The notes below the pieces were generated by a model. The model had not been told where the DNA came from. It was given only the letters and a program-made list of their open reading frames with translations, and made no database searches. Below are positions 35,239 through 44,912 of a stretch of DNA of 64,000 nt, in pieces. The number at the start of each line of letters is the position of its first letter. The first letter of the stretch is position 1. This DNA is from Chryseobacterium hagamense (GTDB taxonomy: Bacteria > Bacteroidota > Bacteroidia > Flavobacteriales > Weeksellaceae): the NCBI RefSeq assembly GCF_007991455.1, contig NZ_BJYJ01000015.1, positions 53,426-117,425 of the forward strand, in the 5' to 3' direction. The position numbers were made by a program, and so were the translations under genes.

Positions 35239-36819
35239 ATGAGCGAAAATCATCACGATGCTTATCAAAACATGACCGAGAAGCAGAAAAACCGCACGAT
35301 CTGGAGCGTTATCACCGCGTCTTCACTCGGCACCCTGATCGAATGGTACGACTTCTACATTTTCGGAAGCCTTGCCGTCATTTTGTCGACAAAATTTTTC
35401 CCGGCAGACAATCCTACTGCTGCATTCTTATCCACGCTGGCCACCTTTGCCGCAGGATTTGTGGTGAGACCATTCGGAGCGTTGTTCTTCGGAAGACTGG
35501 GAGACCTCATCGGCAGGAAATATACCTTCCTGGTGACTTTACTGATTATGGGATTCTCCACTTTCCTCATCGGATGTATCCCAAGCTACGAAACCATCGG
35601 GTTTATGGCGCCGGTCCTGGTTTTAATTTTAAGATTATTACAGGGGCTGGCATTGGGCGGAGAATACGGAGGTGCTGCCACCTATGTGGCAGAATATGCC
35701 CAGCCTCACCGCCGGGGATACTGGACTTCCTGGATCCAGACTACCGCAACCGCCGGACTCTTCATTTCACTGATCATCATCTTAATTACCAAAAGCACCC
35801 TGTCGGCGGAAGAATTCGACCAGTGGGGCTGGAGGGTTCCGTTCTGGATCTCGATCCTGATGGTGGGCGTTTCGTACATCATCAGAAAAAACATGAAAGA
35901 ATCCCCGCTTTTTGCCAAGGCTAAAAGCGAAGGAAAAACTTCTAAAAATCCGCTGAAGGAAAGCTTCGGAAACAGATTCAATTTCAAATTCGTATTGCTG
36001 GCCCTGTTCGGTGCAGCCATGGGACAGGGGGTTATCTGGTATACCGGACAGTTCTATGCCATGAGCTTCCTGCAGAAAGTTATGAACATCGAATCGGCAC
36101 AGGTCGATAAGCTGATGGCCATCGCGCTCCTGATGGGAACCCCGTTCTTTGTCTTCTTCGGATGGCTTTCCGATAAGGTGGGAAGAAAAGCCGTTATGAT
36201 GACGGGCATGCTGGTGGCGATCCTGGCTTACCGCCCGATTTATGATAAAATGTTTAAAAGCGCCGATCTGAAATTCAAGACGGTAGCAGAAAGCGGCCTG
36301 GTTGAAAAAAGAACGGCAAAAGTACATGATAAAATCGTCACCGACAGCTTAATTACCTTCCACAAAGAACTGACCTATACCGACGGAACGCTGATGAAGA
36401 AAGACAGCATCGTGCACTGGTCGCCGGCAGGACCTGTGATGAAAGACGGGAAAGCGGAAGAACCTAAAGTCACCCAATCCGTTAAGATCAATACCGACAC
36501 GAATATGCTCCTGATCTTTTTAGTATTCATCCAGGTGATTTTCGTAACAATGGTATACGGCCCTATAGCGGCATTCTTAGTGGAAATGTTCCCTGTGAGA
36601 ATCCGTTATACCTCAATGTCACTGCCTTACCATATCGGAAACGGGGTTTTCGGGGGACTGCTTCCGGCTGTAGCTACCTATCTTGTAACGACGGGCAAAG
36701 AAGCGGGCCATGCCTCCTGGTATCTGGAAGGGCTCTGGTATCCGATAGGTGTGGCTTCCGTGTGTTTGCTGATCGGATTATTCTATCTTAAAAACAAGAA
36801 CAACAATATTCACGATTAA
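35239..36819 (+). CDS. MHS-family MFS transporter with a periplasmic insertion
   Basis: This is a 526-residue metabolite:H+ symporter of the ProP/KgtP group. GTLIEWYDFYIFGSLAV is the standard first-helix signature. RPFGALFFGRLGDLIGRKYTF and LGGEYGGAATYVAEYAQP follow, and GWLSDKVGRKAVMM is the repeated motif in the second half. After the ninth helix there is a hydrophilic insertion of about 85 residues (~336-420), predicted to be periplasmic. The genes around it point to acetate, propionate or other small carboxylates; that is inference. Confidence 0.88.
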   Translation: MSENHHDAYQNMTEKQKNRTIWSVITASSLGTLIEWYDFYIFGSLAVILSTKFFPADNPTAAFLSTLATFAAGFVVRPFGALFFGRLGDLIGRKYTFLVTLLIMGFSTFLIGCIPSYETIGFMAPVLVLILRLLQGLALGGEYGGAATYVAEYAQPHRRGYWTSWIQTTATAGLFISLIIILITKSTLSAEEFDQWGWRVPFWISILMVGVSYIIRKNMKESPLFAKAKSEGKTSKNPLKESFGNRFNFKFVLLALFGAAMGQGVIWYTGQFYAMSFLQKVMNIESAQVDKLMAIALLMGTPFFVFFGWLSDKVGRKAVMMTGMLVAILAYRPIYDKMFKSADLKFKTVAESGLVEKRTAKVHDKIVTDSLITFHKELTYTDGTLMKKDSIVHWSPAGPVMKDGKAEEPKVTQSVKINTDTNMLLIFLVFIQVIFVTMVYGPIAAFLVEMFPVRIRYTSMSLPYHIGNGVFGGLLPAVATYLVTTGKEAGHASWYLEGLWYPIGVASVCLLIGLFYLKNKNNNIHD

Positions 36820-36862
36820 GTGCTGAAGCATTCAAATTTTTATTAATTTTAAATCTACTAAA

Positions 36863-37090
36863 ATGAACGGACTAAAAAAAATATTAGGTATACTCTGGAT
36901 CGCCATTGCCCTGGTCGTGGGATACTTCGGGATCACGGTATTAGGGATTCCCAAAATAAGCTCGGGAAAACAGGAAGACCTGGTCTTCGGGATCATCATC
37001 CTATTTGTACTGATGCCGATTATCTCAGGCGGACTGGCCATTTTCGGCTATTATGCCCTTACCGGAGAATATGCTGACGGGAAAAACTGA
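36863..37090 (+). CDS. Small two-helix membrane protein
   Basis: This is a 75-residue protein with two hydrophobic segments (ILGILWIAIALVVGYFGITV and GIIILFVLMPIISGGLAIFGYYAL). It begins 43 bases after the transporter stop. Its place suggests a helper of the transporter, comparable to the small partners of other carboxylate carriers. Similar short proteins are known to me beside MHS transporters in Flavobacteriia, but I cannot name the family with certainty. Confidence 0.7.
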   Translation: MNGLKKILGILWIAIALVVGYFGITVLGIPKISSGKQEDLVFGIIILFVLMPIISGGLAIFGYYALTGEYADGKN

Positions 37091-37226
37091 TGATTCATCA
37101 TGAATGATAATTGATCAACGATGGACAAATTTCAGTCAACAGATCAATTATCATTCATTATTTATCATAAAAAGAATTATAAAATATAAATGACGGATTA
37201 CATTTTTCATCAAATGGCCGATCCTC
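37091..37226. repeat. Spacer with low-complexity repeat words
   Basis: gatgattcatcatgaatgataattgatcaacgatgg and a mirrored gatcaattatcattcattatttatca run (37092-37170) form an imperfect hairpin. Confidence 0.4.
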
Positions 37227-37244
37227 ATGTATCAATCATCCATC

Positions 37245-37439
37245 ATGAAAAAGAGACACGAACAAAAACTGATCATCCTGAGCATCGGGCTTTTAATAGC
37301 CTTCAGCATTCCCATATCGCTGCTGTTCAACAGTTCCCGGGAAGTCTGCGGTTATCCGATGATTCTGGTTTACATTTTGGCAGTCTGGATGATTTCCATC
37401 ATTATTTCTTTTGTCATCGTAAAAAAGTATAATGAATAG
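37245..37439 (+). CDS. Small two-helix membrane protein coupled to the SLC5-kinase
   Basis: This is a 64-residue protein starting at MKKRHEQKLIILSIGLL; the frame also opens at 37227. Two hydrophobic segments flank a short SSREVCGYP turn, as in the DUF485/DUF4212-type partners of acetate permeases. Its stop overlaps the kinase start (ATGAATAG), so both are translated together. It probably assembles with the transporter domain of the kinase. Confidence 0.7.
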   Translation: MKKRHEQKLIILSIGLLIAFSIPISLLFNSSREVCGYPMILVYILAVWMISIIISFVIVKKYNE

Positions 37440-40110
37440 TTTGGCTTTGTTTACCGTAGTTTTGTTCTACCTGGCCCTTTTGTTCCTGGTCGCTTACCTG
37501 GCGGAAAGGAAGAAGAGCAAGCTGTGGATCAACAATCCTTACATCTATGCACTTTCCCTGGCGGTTTACTGTACGGCCTGGACGTATTACGGAAGCATTG
37601 GTGTGGCAGCGACAAGCGGACTCAATTACCTCCCGATTTATGTCGGCCCTATTATGATCATTCCTGCATGGATTTACATCAACACCCGGATTGTCCGGAT
37701 TTCCAGAATCAACAAAATCAGCAGCCTGGCCGATTTCATTTCGTTGCGGTATGGCAACAGCAGAAGCCTCAGTGCCATCATCACTATTGTCTGCCTTCTG
37801 GCCATTGTCCCTTATATCGGACTCCAGATCAAAGCGATCTCCGAAACATTCCATCTCATTACCGAAACTGAAATTTCAAAAAATATTTTAACGGACAGCG
37901 CTACATTCGTTGTCCTTTTAATCGCCCTGTTTTCGTCCTACTACGGCACCCGGTATGTGGATGCTTCAGAAAAAAGACTGGGCATTGTTTCTGCCATTGC
38001 TTTTGAGAGCTTACTGAAACTGTTTTTTATAATCGTTCTGGGTGTTTTCGTTATTTATTTTGTGTTTGACGGATTTTCGGACATTTATGAAAAAGCCGGC
38101 CGGTTTGCCGATTTTAAGCAAAAAAACACCTTTACCGGGATTGAAGGTGCCCTGAACTGGATGGTTCTTTGTATGATTTCGGGAACAGCCCTCTGTATAC
38201 TGCCGCGGCAGTTCCATACCGCCATCATCGAAAACCGGCAGGAAAAGCACATCAGGACAGCCATCTGGTTTTTTCCGCTTTATCTCCTGATTTTTACCAT
38301 ATTCATTTTCCCGATTGCCTGGGCAGGAAGGCTGATCTTCGACGGACAGAACGTTAATCCGGAGTTCTACTCCATTTTGATTCCACAGCATTTCAACAAT
38401 ACCTGGATTACGGTCTGTGTCTTTCTGGGCGGGCTGAGCTCTTCCATCTCAATGATCATTATCTCAGCCATTACTTTATCCATCATGCTTTCCAATAATT
38501 TAATCATTCCCTACGGACTGCTTGGGAAATTCAAGGCAGAAAATGAAGTAAAAAATACCCGCAACATCACGAACATCCGGAAGTTCAGCATTTTCGCGCT
38601 GATCATCATGGCGTTTGCCTTTTATAAATATTTCATTTTAAAAACTTCGCTGGATTCGGTGGGACTGATTTCCTTTGTGATTATTGCCCAACTGGCGCCT
38701 GCCTTTTTCGGGGCGATCTTCTGGCGGAGAGGAAGCTACAAAGGGGCCGTTACCGGATTATTGGCAGGATTGGTCATCTGCTATTTCGGGTTAATTATTC
38801 CCCAATATTATTTTTCTTTTAATCAGGAACTGAAAGGAGCTTTGAGAGACCTGTATGAGGGATTCAGCTTTTTTACCATTCCTTTTCTGGGAAGGATCCC
38901 GGAGATCTTCTTCTGGTCGCTTCTGGTAAATACCGGATTGTTCAGCATTATTTCCGTAAGCACAAAAGGCGATTACCGGGAAAGAAATTTCGCCGAGCTG
39001 TACGTGGATATCGACAAATACATCCAGAATCATGAAAATGCCTTTATCTGGCGCGGGACGGCTTATGTCTCAGACATCAAAAATATTCTGGAACGGTTTC
39101 TGGGAAAAAAGAAGACCGGACAGGCATTGCGGATTTTCAATTTAAAATACAATATCGATTCGCAGGCCGAAACGGCTGACTCAAGGTTCATCAAATTCTC
39201 AGAGAACCTGCTGGCCGGGAGGATAGGTACCGCTTCGGCAAAAATTTTAATTGAAGGCGTCACCAAGGAAGACAAAATTTCGCTGAAGGAAGTCCTGAAT
39301 ATTTTAGAAGAATCAAAAGAGACAATCACCCTCAACAAAAAACTGACGGAACAGTCGGAAGAGCTTAAAAAATTATCGGACGACCTGAGAAATGCCAACA
39401 AAAACTTAATTATCAAAGACCGGCAGAAAGACGACTTTCTGGATTCCGTCGCCCATGAGCTGAGGACGCCGATCACTGCCATCCGGTCCGCCGGAGAAAT
39501 CCTGGCCGACGATGATGACATCCCGCTCGATATTAAACGGGAGTTCCTGAACAACATCATTACCGAATCCGACCGGCTGAGCGAAATCATCAATGACATC
39601 CTGTACCTTGATAAACTGGAACATGGTGAAATTATATTGCATGTAAAGGAAAACAACATCCTGGAAACCTATAAAAAAGCACTGAATCCGCTCCTCCATT
39701 TGATTCAGCAGAAAAACATCCATATCAGTGAAGTGAATCTTCTCAATGAGGCAATATTTGACTATGATGAAGCCCGGATGATCCAGCTGTTTCAGAATAT
39801 TTTAGGGAATGCGCTGAAATTTACGGATGAGCAGGGAACGATACAGACTAAATTTGCTGAAAAAGAAAACCGGCTGGTGATTACCCTGTTCAATACCGGA
39901 AAACATATTCCTGAAGAGGATCTGGAGATGATTTTCGATAAATTTTACCAGTCCAAAAGCCAGAATATTCTCAAACCTGCCTGCAGCGGGCTGGGACTGG
40001 CGATCTGCAAAAAAATCATAAAGGCCCAGGGCGGTACCATCACAGCAGAAAACAGCGGGCTGGGCGTGACCTTTACGGTGATTTTGCCGACGGACAGAAA
40101 TCGTGAATAA
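37432..40110 (+). CDS. SLC5 transporter-sensor histidine kinase fusion (CbrA-like)
   Basis: This is an 892-residue protein. Residues ~1-490 form a sodium:solute symporter-type membrane domain with about 13 helices (AYLAERKKSKLWINNP, YCTAWTYYGSIGVAA, LGGLSSSISMIIISA). A linker and coiled segment follow. The kinase has His675 in DSVAHELRTPITAIRS, an N-box ILGNALKFTDEQG, the G1 region MIFDKFYQ, and the G2 box CSGLGLAICKKI. Known relatives link transport or sensing of carboxylates or amino acids to gene control. A receiver-only regulator follows 41 bases on. Confidence 0.92.
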   Translation: MNSLALFTVVLFYLALLFLVAYLAERKKSKLWINNPYIYALSLAVYCTAWTYYGSIGVAATSGLNYLPIYVGPIMIIPAWIYINTRIVRISRINKISSLADFISLRYGNSRSLSAIITIVCLLAIVPYIGLQIKAISETFHLITETEISKNILTDSATFVVLLIALFSSYYGTRYVDASEKRLGIVSAIAFESLLKLFFIIVLGVFVIYFVFDGFSDIYEKAGRFADFKQKNTFTGIEGALNWMVLCMISGTALCILPRQFHTAIIENRQEKHIRTAIWFFPLYLLIFTIFIFPIAWAGRLIFDGQNVNPEFYSILIPQHFNNTWITVCVFLGGLSSSISMIIISAITLSIMLSNNLIIPYGLLGKFKAENEVKNTRNITNIRKFSIFALIIMAFAFYKYFILKTSLDSVGLISFVIIAQLAPAFFGAIFWRRGSYKGAVTGLLAGLVICYFGLIIPQYYFSFNQELKGALRDLYEGFSFFTIPFLGRIPEIFFWSLLVNTGLFSIISVSTKGDYRERNFAELYVDIDKYIQNHENAFIWRGTAYVSDIKNILERFLGKKKTGQALRIFNLKYNIDSQAETADSRFIKFSENLLAGRIGTASAKILIEGVTKEDKISLKEVLNILEESKETITLNKKLTEQSEELKKLSDDLRNANKNLIIKDRQKDDFLDSVAHELRTPITAIRSAGEILADDDDIPLDIKREFLNNIITESDRLSEIINDILYLDKLEHGEIILHVKENNILETYKKALNPLLHLIQQKNIHISEVNLLNEAIFDYDEARMIQLFQNILGNALKFTDEQGTIQTKFAEKENRLVITLFNTGKHIPEEDLEMIFDKFYQSKSQNILKPACSGLGLAICKKIIKAQGGTITAENSGLGVTFTVILPTDRNRE

Positions 40111-40151
40111 GACTGAACCCCCGGGTTCCCATTAAATAAAGAAAAAGAAAA

Positions 40152-40517
40152 ATGAAAAGGATCATTATTGCAGATGACGAACACAAGATACTGATGTCGT
40201 TGGAATACAGCTTCAGGAAAAACGGCTACGAAGTATTTATTGCCAGAGACGGAACGGAAGTCCTGGAATTTTTAAAAACCATGGTTCCCGATGCCATCCT
40301 GCTGGATATTATGATGCCGAACCTGGATGGGTACAGCACCCTGGAGATCATCAGACAGGATGAAAAACTGAAAGAAACCAAAGTGATTTTGCTGAGCGCG
40401 AAAAATAATCCGAAGGATATTGAAAAAGGGCTTGAAATGGGTGCGGACGCCTACGTTACAAAACCCTATTCGATCAGGAAACTTATGCAGCAGATGGAGG
40501 AGATGCTGGGAGAATGA
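40152..40517 (+). CDS. Receiver-only response regulator
   Basis: This is a 121-residue CheY-like receiver. The acidic pair is at DD(E) residues 8-10, the phospho-acceptor is Asp52 in LLDIMMPNLDG, Ser82 lies in LLSAKN, and Lys104 is in VTKPYS. There is no output domain; the protein ends 17 residues after Lys104. It is the obvious partner of the upstream kinase, but its target is unknown: it may dock on another protein or pass phosphate on. Confidence 0.92.
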   Translation: MKRIIIADDEHKILMSLEYSFRKNGYEVFIARDGTEVLEFLKTMVPDAILLDIMMPNLDGYSTLEIIRQDEKLKETKVILLSAKNNPKDIEKGLEMGADAYVTKPYSIRKLMQQMEEMLGE

Positions 40518-40573
40518 CTGATGATTGATTGCTGCTGAGCCGATCAAGATTAACCTTAAAAGACAAACGTAAG

Positions 40574-42460
40574 ATGGATACGGAACATTTATTTAAAAGA
40601 AGCATACAAGACAGAGAGCATTTCTGGAAAGAGCAGGCCCGGGAGATCCGGTGGTTCAGATTTCCGGAACAAATCCTTTCGGAAAACAAAAACAGCTACC
40701 CCCAATGGTTTCCCGACGGGGAACTGAATATGTGCTATCTCTGCATCGACAAACATATCGAAGACGGCTTCGGGGAACAGACGGCAATTGTTTACGATTC
40801 CCCTGTGACCGGACAGAAGAAAACCTATACCTTCAGCCAGGCCAGAGAGGAAATCTCGAAGCTTGCCGGAGGACTTGCTTCACTGGGACTTCAGAAAGGC
40901 GATACCGCCGTGATTTATATGCCGATGATTCCGCAGACGCTTTTTGCCATGCTGGCCTGCGCAAGGATCGGGGTTATCCATAATGTAGTCTTCGGGGGTT
41001 TTGCACCGCATGAACTGGTGGTACGGATTGACGACTGCAGGCCGAAAGCACTGATTACCGCAACGGCAGGCATCGAAATTGCCCGGAGAATCCCTTATCT
41101 CCCACTTGTAGAAAAAGCCATTGAGCTGGCTCAGGATAAAGTGGAAAACATCATCGTCTACAACAGGAAACTGGCCGATAATCAGCATGAAATGTTTGAC
41201 GGACTGACCGATTACGAAGAACTGGTAAAGAAGTCGGAACCGGCAGACTGCATTGCCGTGGAATCCACCCACCCCCTCTATCTGCTGTATACTTCCGGCA
41301 CCACGGGAAAACCGAAAGGAATTACCCGGGATACCGGCGGCTATGCCACCGCTTTAAAATTCTCGATGAATTACATTTACGGAGTAAATCCCGGTGAAAC
41401 CTATTGGGCAGCGTCGGATTTCGGCTGGGCGGTCGGTCACAGCTTTTCCGTATACGGACCGCTGATTAACCGGAACACCACCATTATTTTCGAAGGGAAA
41501 CCCGTGATGACACCGGACGCAGGGACTTTCTGGAGAATTATTTCGGAATATAAGGTTTCGGTGATGTTTACGGCGCCTACAGCTATCCGCGCGATCAAGA
41601 AAGAAGATCCGGACGGGGAACTGGTAAAAAAATACGATTTACGCCATTTTAAAAAGCAGTTTCTTGCCGGGGAAAGATGTGATGTCGCCACGCTTGACTG
41701 GTTTGAAAAATACATCGGCGTTCCCGCCATCGACCACTGGTGGCAGACCGAATCGGGCTGGCCGATGGTCGGCCTGATGACTTCTGACGGAAACTACAAA
41801 ATCAAAAGAGCGTCCGCCGGAAAACCGATCCCGGGCTATGACATTAAAATTTTTGATGAAAACGGACTGGAACTGGATGCGCACCAGGAAGGCTACCTGA
41901 TCATCAGACTTCCGCTTCCCCCTGGGGCATTGCTTGGCATCTGGAACGATAACGATCGCTTTCACAACAGTTATCTCTCGCAATACAAAGGCTATTATTT
42001 TTCAGGAGACGGCGCTATAAAAGACGAAGACGGCTACATCTTCATTACCGGACGGGTGGATGATGTCATCAATGTGGCCGGTCACCGCCTGTCGACTTCC
42101 GAAATGGAGGAAATCGTTTCTTCACATCCCGATGTGGCGGAATGCGCCGTCGTTGGCATTGATGACGACCTGAAAGGCCAGGTTCCTTTTGCAACGGTCG
42201 TCTTAAAGAACGGCTCTGATATTTCCAATGATCTGATAGAGCAGCAGATTGTACAGACGGTCCGGGAGAAAATCAGTGCCGTAGCCTGCCTGAAAAATGT
42301 GATGACGGTAAAACGCCTGCCGAAAACCCGCTCCGGTAAGATCCTGAGAAAGCTGATCCGCACATTGCTGGACGGTAAAGAATTCCGGATCCCATCCACG
42401 ATCGATGATGAAAAAATCATTGAAGAAATTCAGTTGAAAATCAAAGAATATAGATCGTAA
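40574..42460 (+). CDS. prpE: Propionyl-CoA synthetase-type AMP-forming ligase
   Basis: This is a 628-residue acyl-CoA synthetase. The frame begins at a TTG (40529), but MDTEHLFKRS at 40574 is the better start. LLYTSGTTGKPKGITRDTGG is the P-loop; in this family the RDTGG form is typical of PrpE rather than Acs. DHWWQTESGWPMVGL and the hinge GRVDDVINVAGHRLST follow, and the acetylatable Lys is in KTRSGKILRK. It probably activates propionate or a related short acid. It follows the regulator by 56 bases. Confidence 0.85.
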   Translation: MDTEHLFKRSIQDREHFWKEQAREIRWFRFPEQILSENKNSYPQWFPDGELNMCYLCIDKHIEDGFGEQTAIVYDSPVTGQKKTYTFSQAREEISKLAGGLASLGLQKGDTAVIYMPMIPQTLFAMLACARIGVIHNVVFGGFAPHELVVRIDDCRPKALITATAGIEIARRIPYLPLVEKAIELAQDKVENIIVYNRKLADNQHEMFDGLTDYEELVKKSEPADCIAVESTHPLYLLYTSGTTGKPKGITRDTGGYATALKFSMNYIYGVNPGETYWAASDFGWAVGHSFSVYGPLINRNTTIIFEGKPVMTPDAGTFWRIISEYKVSVMFTAPTAIRAIKKEDPDGELVKKYDLRHFKKQFLAGERCDVATLDWFEKYIGVPAIDHWWQTESGWPMVGLMTSDGNYKIKRASAGKPIPGYDIKIFDENGLELDAHQEGYLIIRLPLPPGALLGIWNDNDRFHNSYLSQYKGYYFSGDGAIKDEDGYIFITGRVDDVINVAGHRLSTSEMEEIVSSHPDVAECAVVGIDDDLKGQVPFATVVLKNGSDISNDLIEQQIVQTVREKISAVACLKNVMTVKRLPKTRSGKILRKLIRTLLDGKEFRIPSTIDDEKIIEEIQLKIKEYRS

Positions 42461-42516
42461 ACAAGAAATTAAACATAAATTTAAGTAACAAAATTCAAAT
42501 AAAAAACGAAAAGGAT

Positions 42517-44424
42517 ATGAGAAACTACCTGATAGAAGATTTACCGCATTATTTTGAAGAATATAAAAAGTCGATTAAAAATCCCAAGAAATTCTGGGAC
42601 AAAATAGCCGATCAGAATTTTGTCTGGTATCAGAGATGGAGCAAGGTTGTGAAATACGACATGAATGAAGCAAAAATCACCTGGTTTAAGAATGCCAAAT
42701 TAAATATTACCAAAAACTGCCTGGACCGGCACTTATCCGTACGCGGCAACAAGACCGCCATTATCTGGGAACCCAATGATCCGAAAGAAGAAGCCCGGCA
42801 TATTTCCTACAGCGAATTATACACCCGAGTGAATAAGACCGCCAACGTCCTGAAAGAAATGGGCATTGAAAAAGGCGACCGGGTCTGCATCTACCTTCCG
42901 ATGATTCCGGAACTGGCCGTAACCATGCTGGCCTGTGCCAAGTTAGGGGCCGTGCACTCCGTTATTTTTGCCGGATTCTCTGCCTCTGCCGTTGCATCAA
43001 GGGTTAATGACTGTGAAGCGAAAATGGTGATTACTTCCGACGGAAGCTACCGTGGAAACAAAGTGCTCGATCTGAAAAGCATTGTGGATGAAGCTCTCGA
43101 AAAAACACCAAGCGTAGAAAAAGTTCTGGTCGTTAAGAGAACACAGAATGAAATAAAAATGAAGGAAGGCCGGGATTTCTGGCTGGAAGAACTGTATGAA
43201 AAGGCTTCTCCGGATTTCGTGACGATCATCATGGATGCCGAGGATCCGCTTTTCATCCTTTATACGTCTGGTTCTACCGGCAAACCGAAAGGAATGCTGC
43301 ACACCTGTGCCGGATATATGGTCTATACGGCTTATACTTTCAAAAACGTATTCAATTACAAAGAAAACGATATTTACTGGTGTACGGCTGATATCGGCTG
43401 GATTACCGGACATTCCTACATCCTTTACGGCCCTTTGCTGAACGGAGCCACCACCGTTATTTTTGAGGGAGTTCCGACTTATCCTGAACCGGACCGTTTT
43501 TGGGAAGTGATTGAAAAACATAAGATTACCCAATTCTACACCGCTCCTACCGCGATCCGCTCATTAGCAAAGGAAAGTGCGGAATGGGTAGACAGGCATG
43601 ACCTGAGCAGCCTGAAAGTGATCGGATCCGTAGGTGAGCCCATCAATGATGAGGCCTGGCATTGGTTCAATGACCATGTCGGAAGGAAAAAGTGTCCGAT
43701 CGTTGATACCTGGTGGCAGACGGAGACAGGCGGAATTATGATTTCACCCCTGCCATTCGTTACGCCGACCAAACCGACCTACGCTACTCTTCCGCTGCCG
43801 GGCATACAGCCAGTGCTGATGGATGACAAACGCAATGAAATCATGGGCAACCAGGTTACCGGAAACCTGTGCATCCGGTTTCCGTGGCCGGGGATTGCCA
43901 GAACCATCTGGGGCGATCACCAGCGGTATAAGGAAACCTATTTTACGGCCTTTCCGGGAAAATACTTTACCGGTGACGGCGCCCTGCGGGATGAAGTGGG
44001 CTATTACAGGATTACCGGACGGGTGGATGACGTAATCATTGTATCCGGACACAATCTGGGAACCGCACCGATCGAAGACAGCATCAACCAGCATCCGGCT
44101 GTTGCGGAATCCGCTATTGTAGGTTATCCTCACGACATCAAAGGAAATGCTTTATATGGTTATGTCGTGCTGAAGGAAACCGGAGAAAGCAGACAGCGGG
44201 AAAACCTGAAAAAGGAAATCAACCAGCTGATCGCAGATCAGATCGGGCCGATTGCCAAGCTGGATAAGATCCAGTTTGTTTCAGGTCTTCCGAAAACCCG
44301 TTCCGGAAAAATCATGCGCAGGATCCTGAGAAAAATTGCAGAAGGCGACTTTAGTAACTTCGGCGATATCACTACGCTTTTAAATCCTGAAATTGTAGAA
44401 GAAATCAAAAACGAGAAAATTTAA
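42517..44424 (+). CDS. acs: Acetyl-CoA synthetase
   Basis: This is a 635-residue AMP-forming ligase that makes acetyl-CoA. LYTSGSTGKPKGMLHTCAGY, DIGWITGHSYILYGPL, VDTWWQTETGGIMISPLP and GRVDDVIIVSGHNLGTAPIE are standard for Acs, with the regulatory Lys in KTRSGKIMRRIL. It is the last gene of the carboxylate block and is followed by a clear terminator. Confidence 0.94.
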   Translation: MRNYLIEDLPHYFEEYKKSIKNPKKFWDKIADQNFVWYQRWSKVVKYDMNEAKITWFKNAKLNITKNCLDRHLSVRGNKTAIIWEPNDPKEEARHISYSELYTRVNKTANVLKEMGIEKGDRVCIYLPMIPELAVTMLACAKLGAVHSVIFAGFSASAVASRVNDCEAKMVITSDGSYRGNKVLDLKSIVDEALEKTPSVEKVLVVKRTQNEIKMKEGRDFWLEELYEKASPDFVTIIMDAEDPLFILYTSGSTGKPKGMLHTCAGYMVYTAYTFKNVFNYKENDIYWCTADIGWITGHSYILYGPLLNGATTVIFEGVPTYPEPDRFWEVIEKHKITQFYTAPTAIRSLAKESAEWVDRHDLSSLKVIGSVGEPINDEAWHWFNDHVGRKKCPIVDTWWQTETGGIMISPLPFVTPTKPTYATLPLPGIQPVLMDDKRNEIMGNQVTGNLCIRFPWPGIARTIWGDHQRYKETYFTAFPGKYFTGDGALRDEVGYYRITGRVDDVIIVSGHNLGTAPIEDSINQHPAVAESAIVGYPHDIKGNALYGYVVLKETGESRQRENLKKEINQLIADQIGPIAKLDKIQFVSGLPKTRSGKIMRRILRKIAEGDFSNFGDITTLLNPEIVEEIKNEKI

Positions 44425-44445
44425 TTAAAACCAGAAAATTACAGG

Positions 44446-44472
44446 AGCGGACTTTAAAATTCCGCTTTTTTT
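44446..44472 (+). terminator. Terminator after acs
   Basis: Arms agcgga (44446-44451) and tccgct (44461-44466) pair and are followed by seven T. It closes the carboxylate block. Confidence 0.75.
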
Positions 44473-44855
44473 GGCCTCTGACTGCTTATTTACTAAGCTT
44501 CATACCTGCAGTTATCAGAATCCATCAATGTGTTTCGGGACATTTGGTTTAATTAATGTTACTAAAAATAACCAATCGTTATTAATAAAATATTAATTTT
44601 TATTAAAAAGTATTAAATTATATTAAAAATTATACTACCTTTACACCGATTTAAAATTCAAGACCCCGTGAATAGATTTTCACAGACCGTTAAGGTTTTC
44701 TATTTATAAAATTAATACAGGCCTGAAATTTAAATTAAATCCTGATCTGTACAGACCCAAAATTTCTGTTACCGGAAAAGGATCCTGAACTGAAATTTAA
44801 CTATCAAGGATAAAATCTATAACCTGAGTCCGCAGATCTTTCTGCGGATTTTTTT
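44473..44855 (+). ncRNA. Candidate small RNA unit upstream of rsh
   Basis: This stretch has no gene but lies between two terminators, the second of which (44829-44855) comes before the rsh promoter. A transcript must therefore begin inside. A weak -7-like TACCTTTA is at 44636-44643, with no TTTG upstream. The possible RNA of ~200 bases holds ctgaaatttaa twice and a short gtgaa/ttcac hairpin. I cannot match it to a known RNA family. Confidence 0.35.
44829..44855 (+). terminator. Terminator before the rsh promoter
   Basis: Perfect arms tccgcag / ctgcgga with a six-base loop are followed by seven T. Confidence 0.85.
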
Positions 44856-44858
44856 AGC

Positions 44859-44889
44859 TTTGAAAAGTGAGGAAAATTTCGTATTTTCG
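44859..44889 (+). promoter_or_regulatory. Promoter of rsh
   Basis: TTTG (44859-44862), 19 bases, TATTTTCG (44882-44889), one change from the consensus. The ATG is at 44913. Confidence 0.65.
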
Positions 44890-44912
44890 TTTAAACATAG
44901 GCTGCTGCACAA

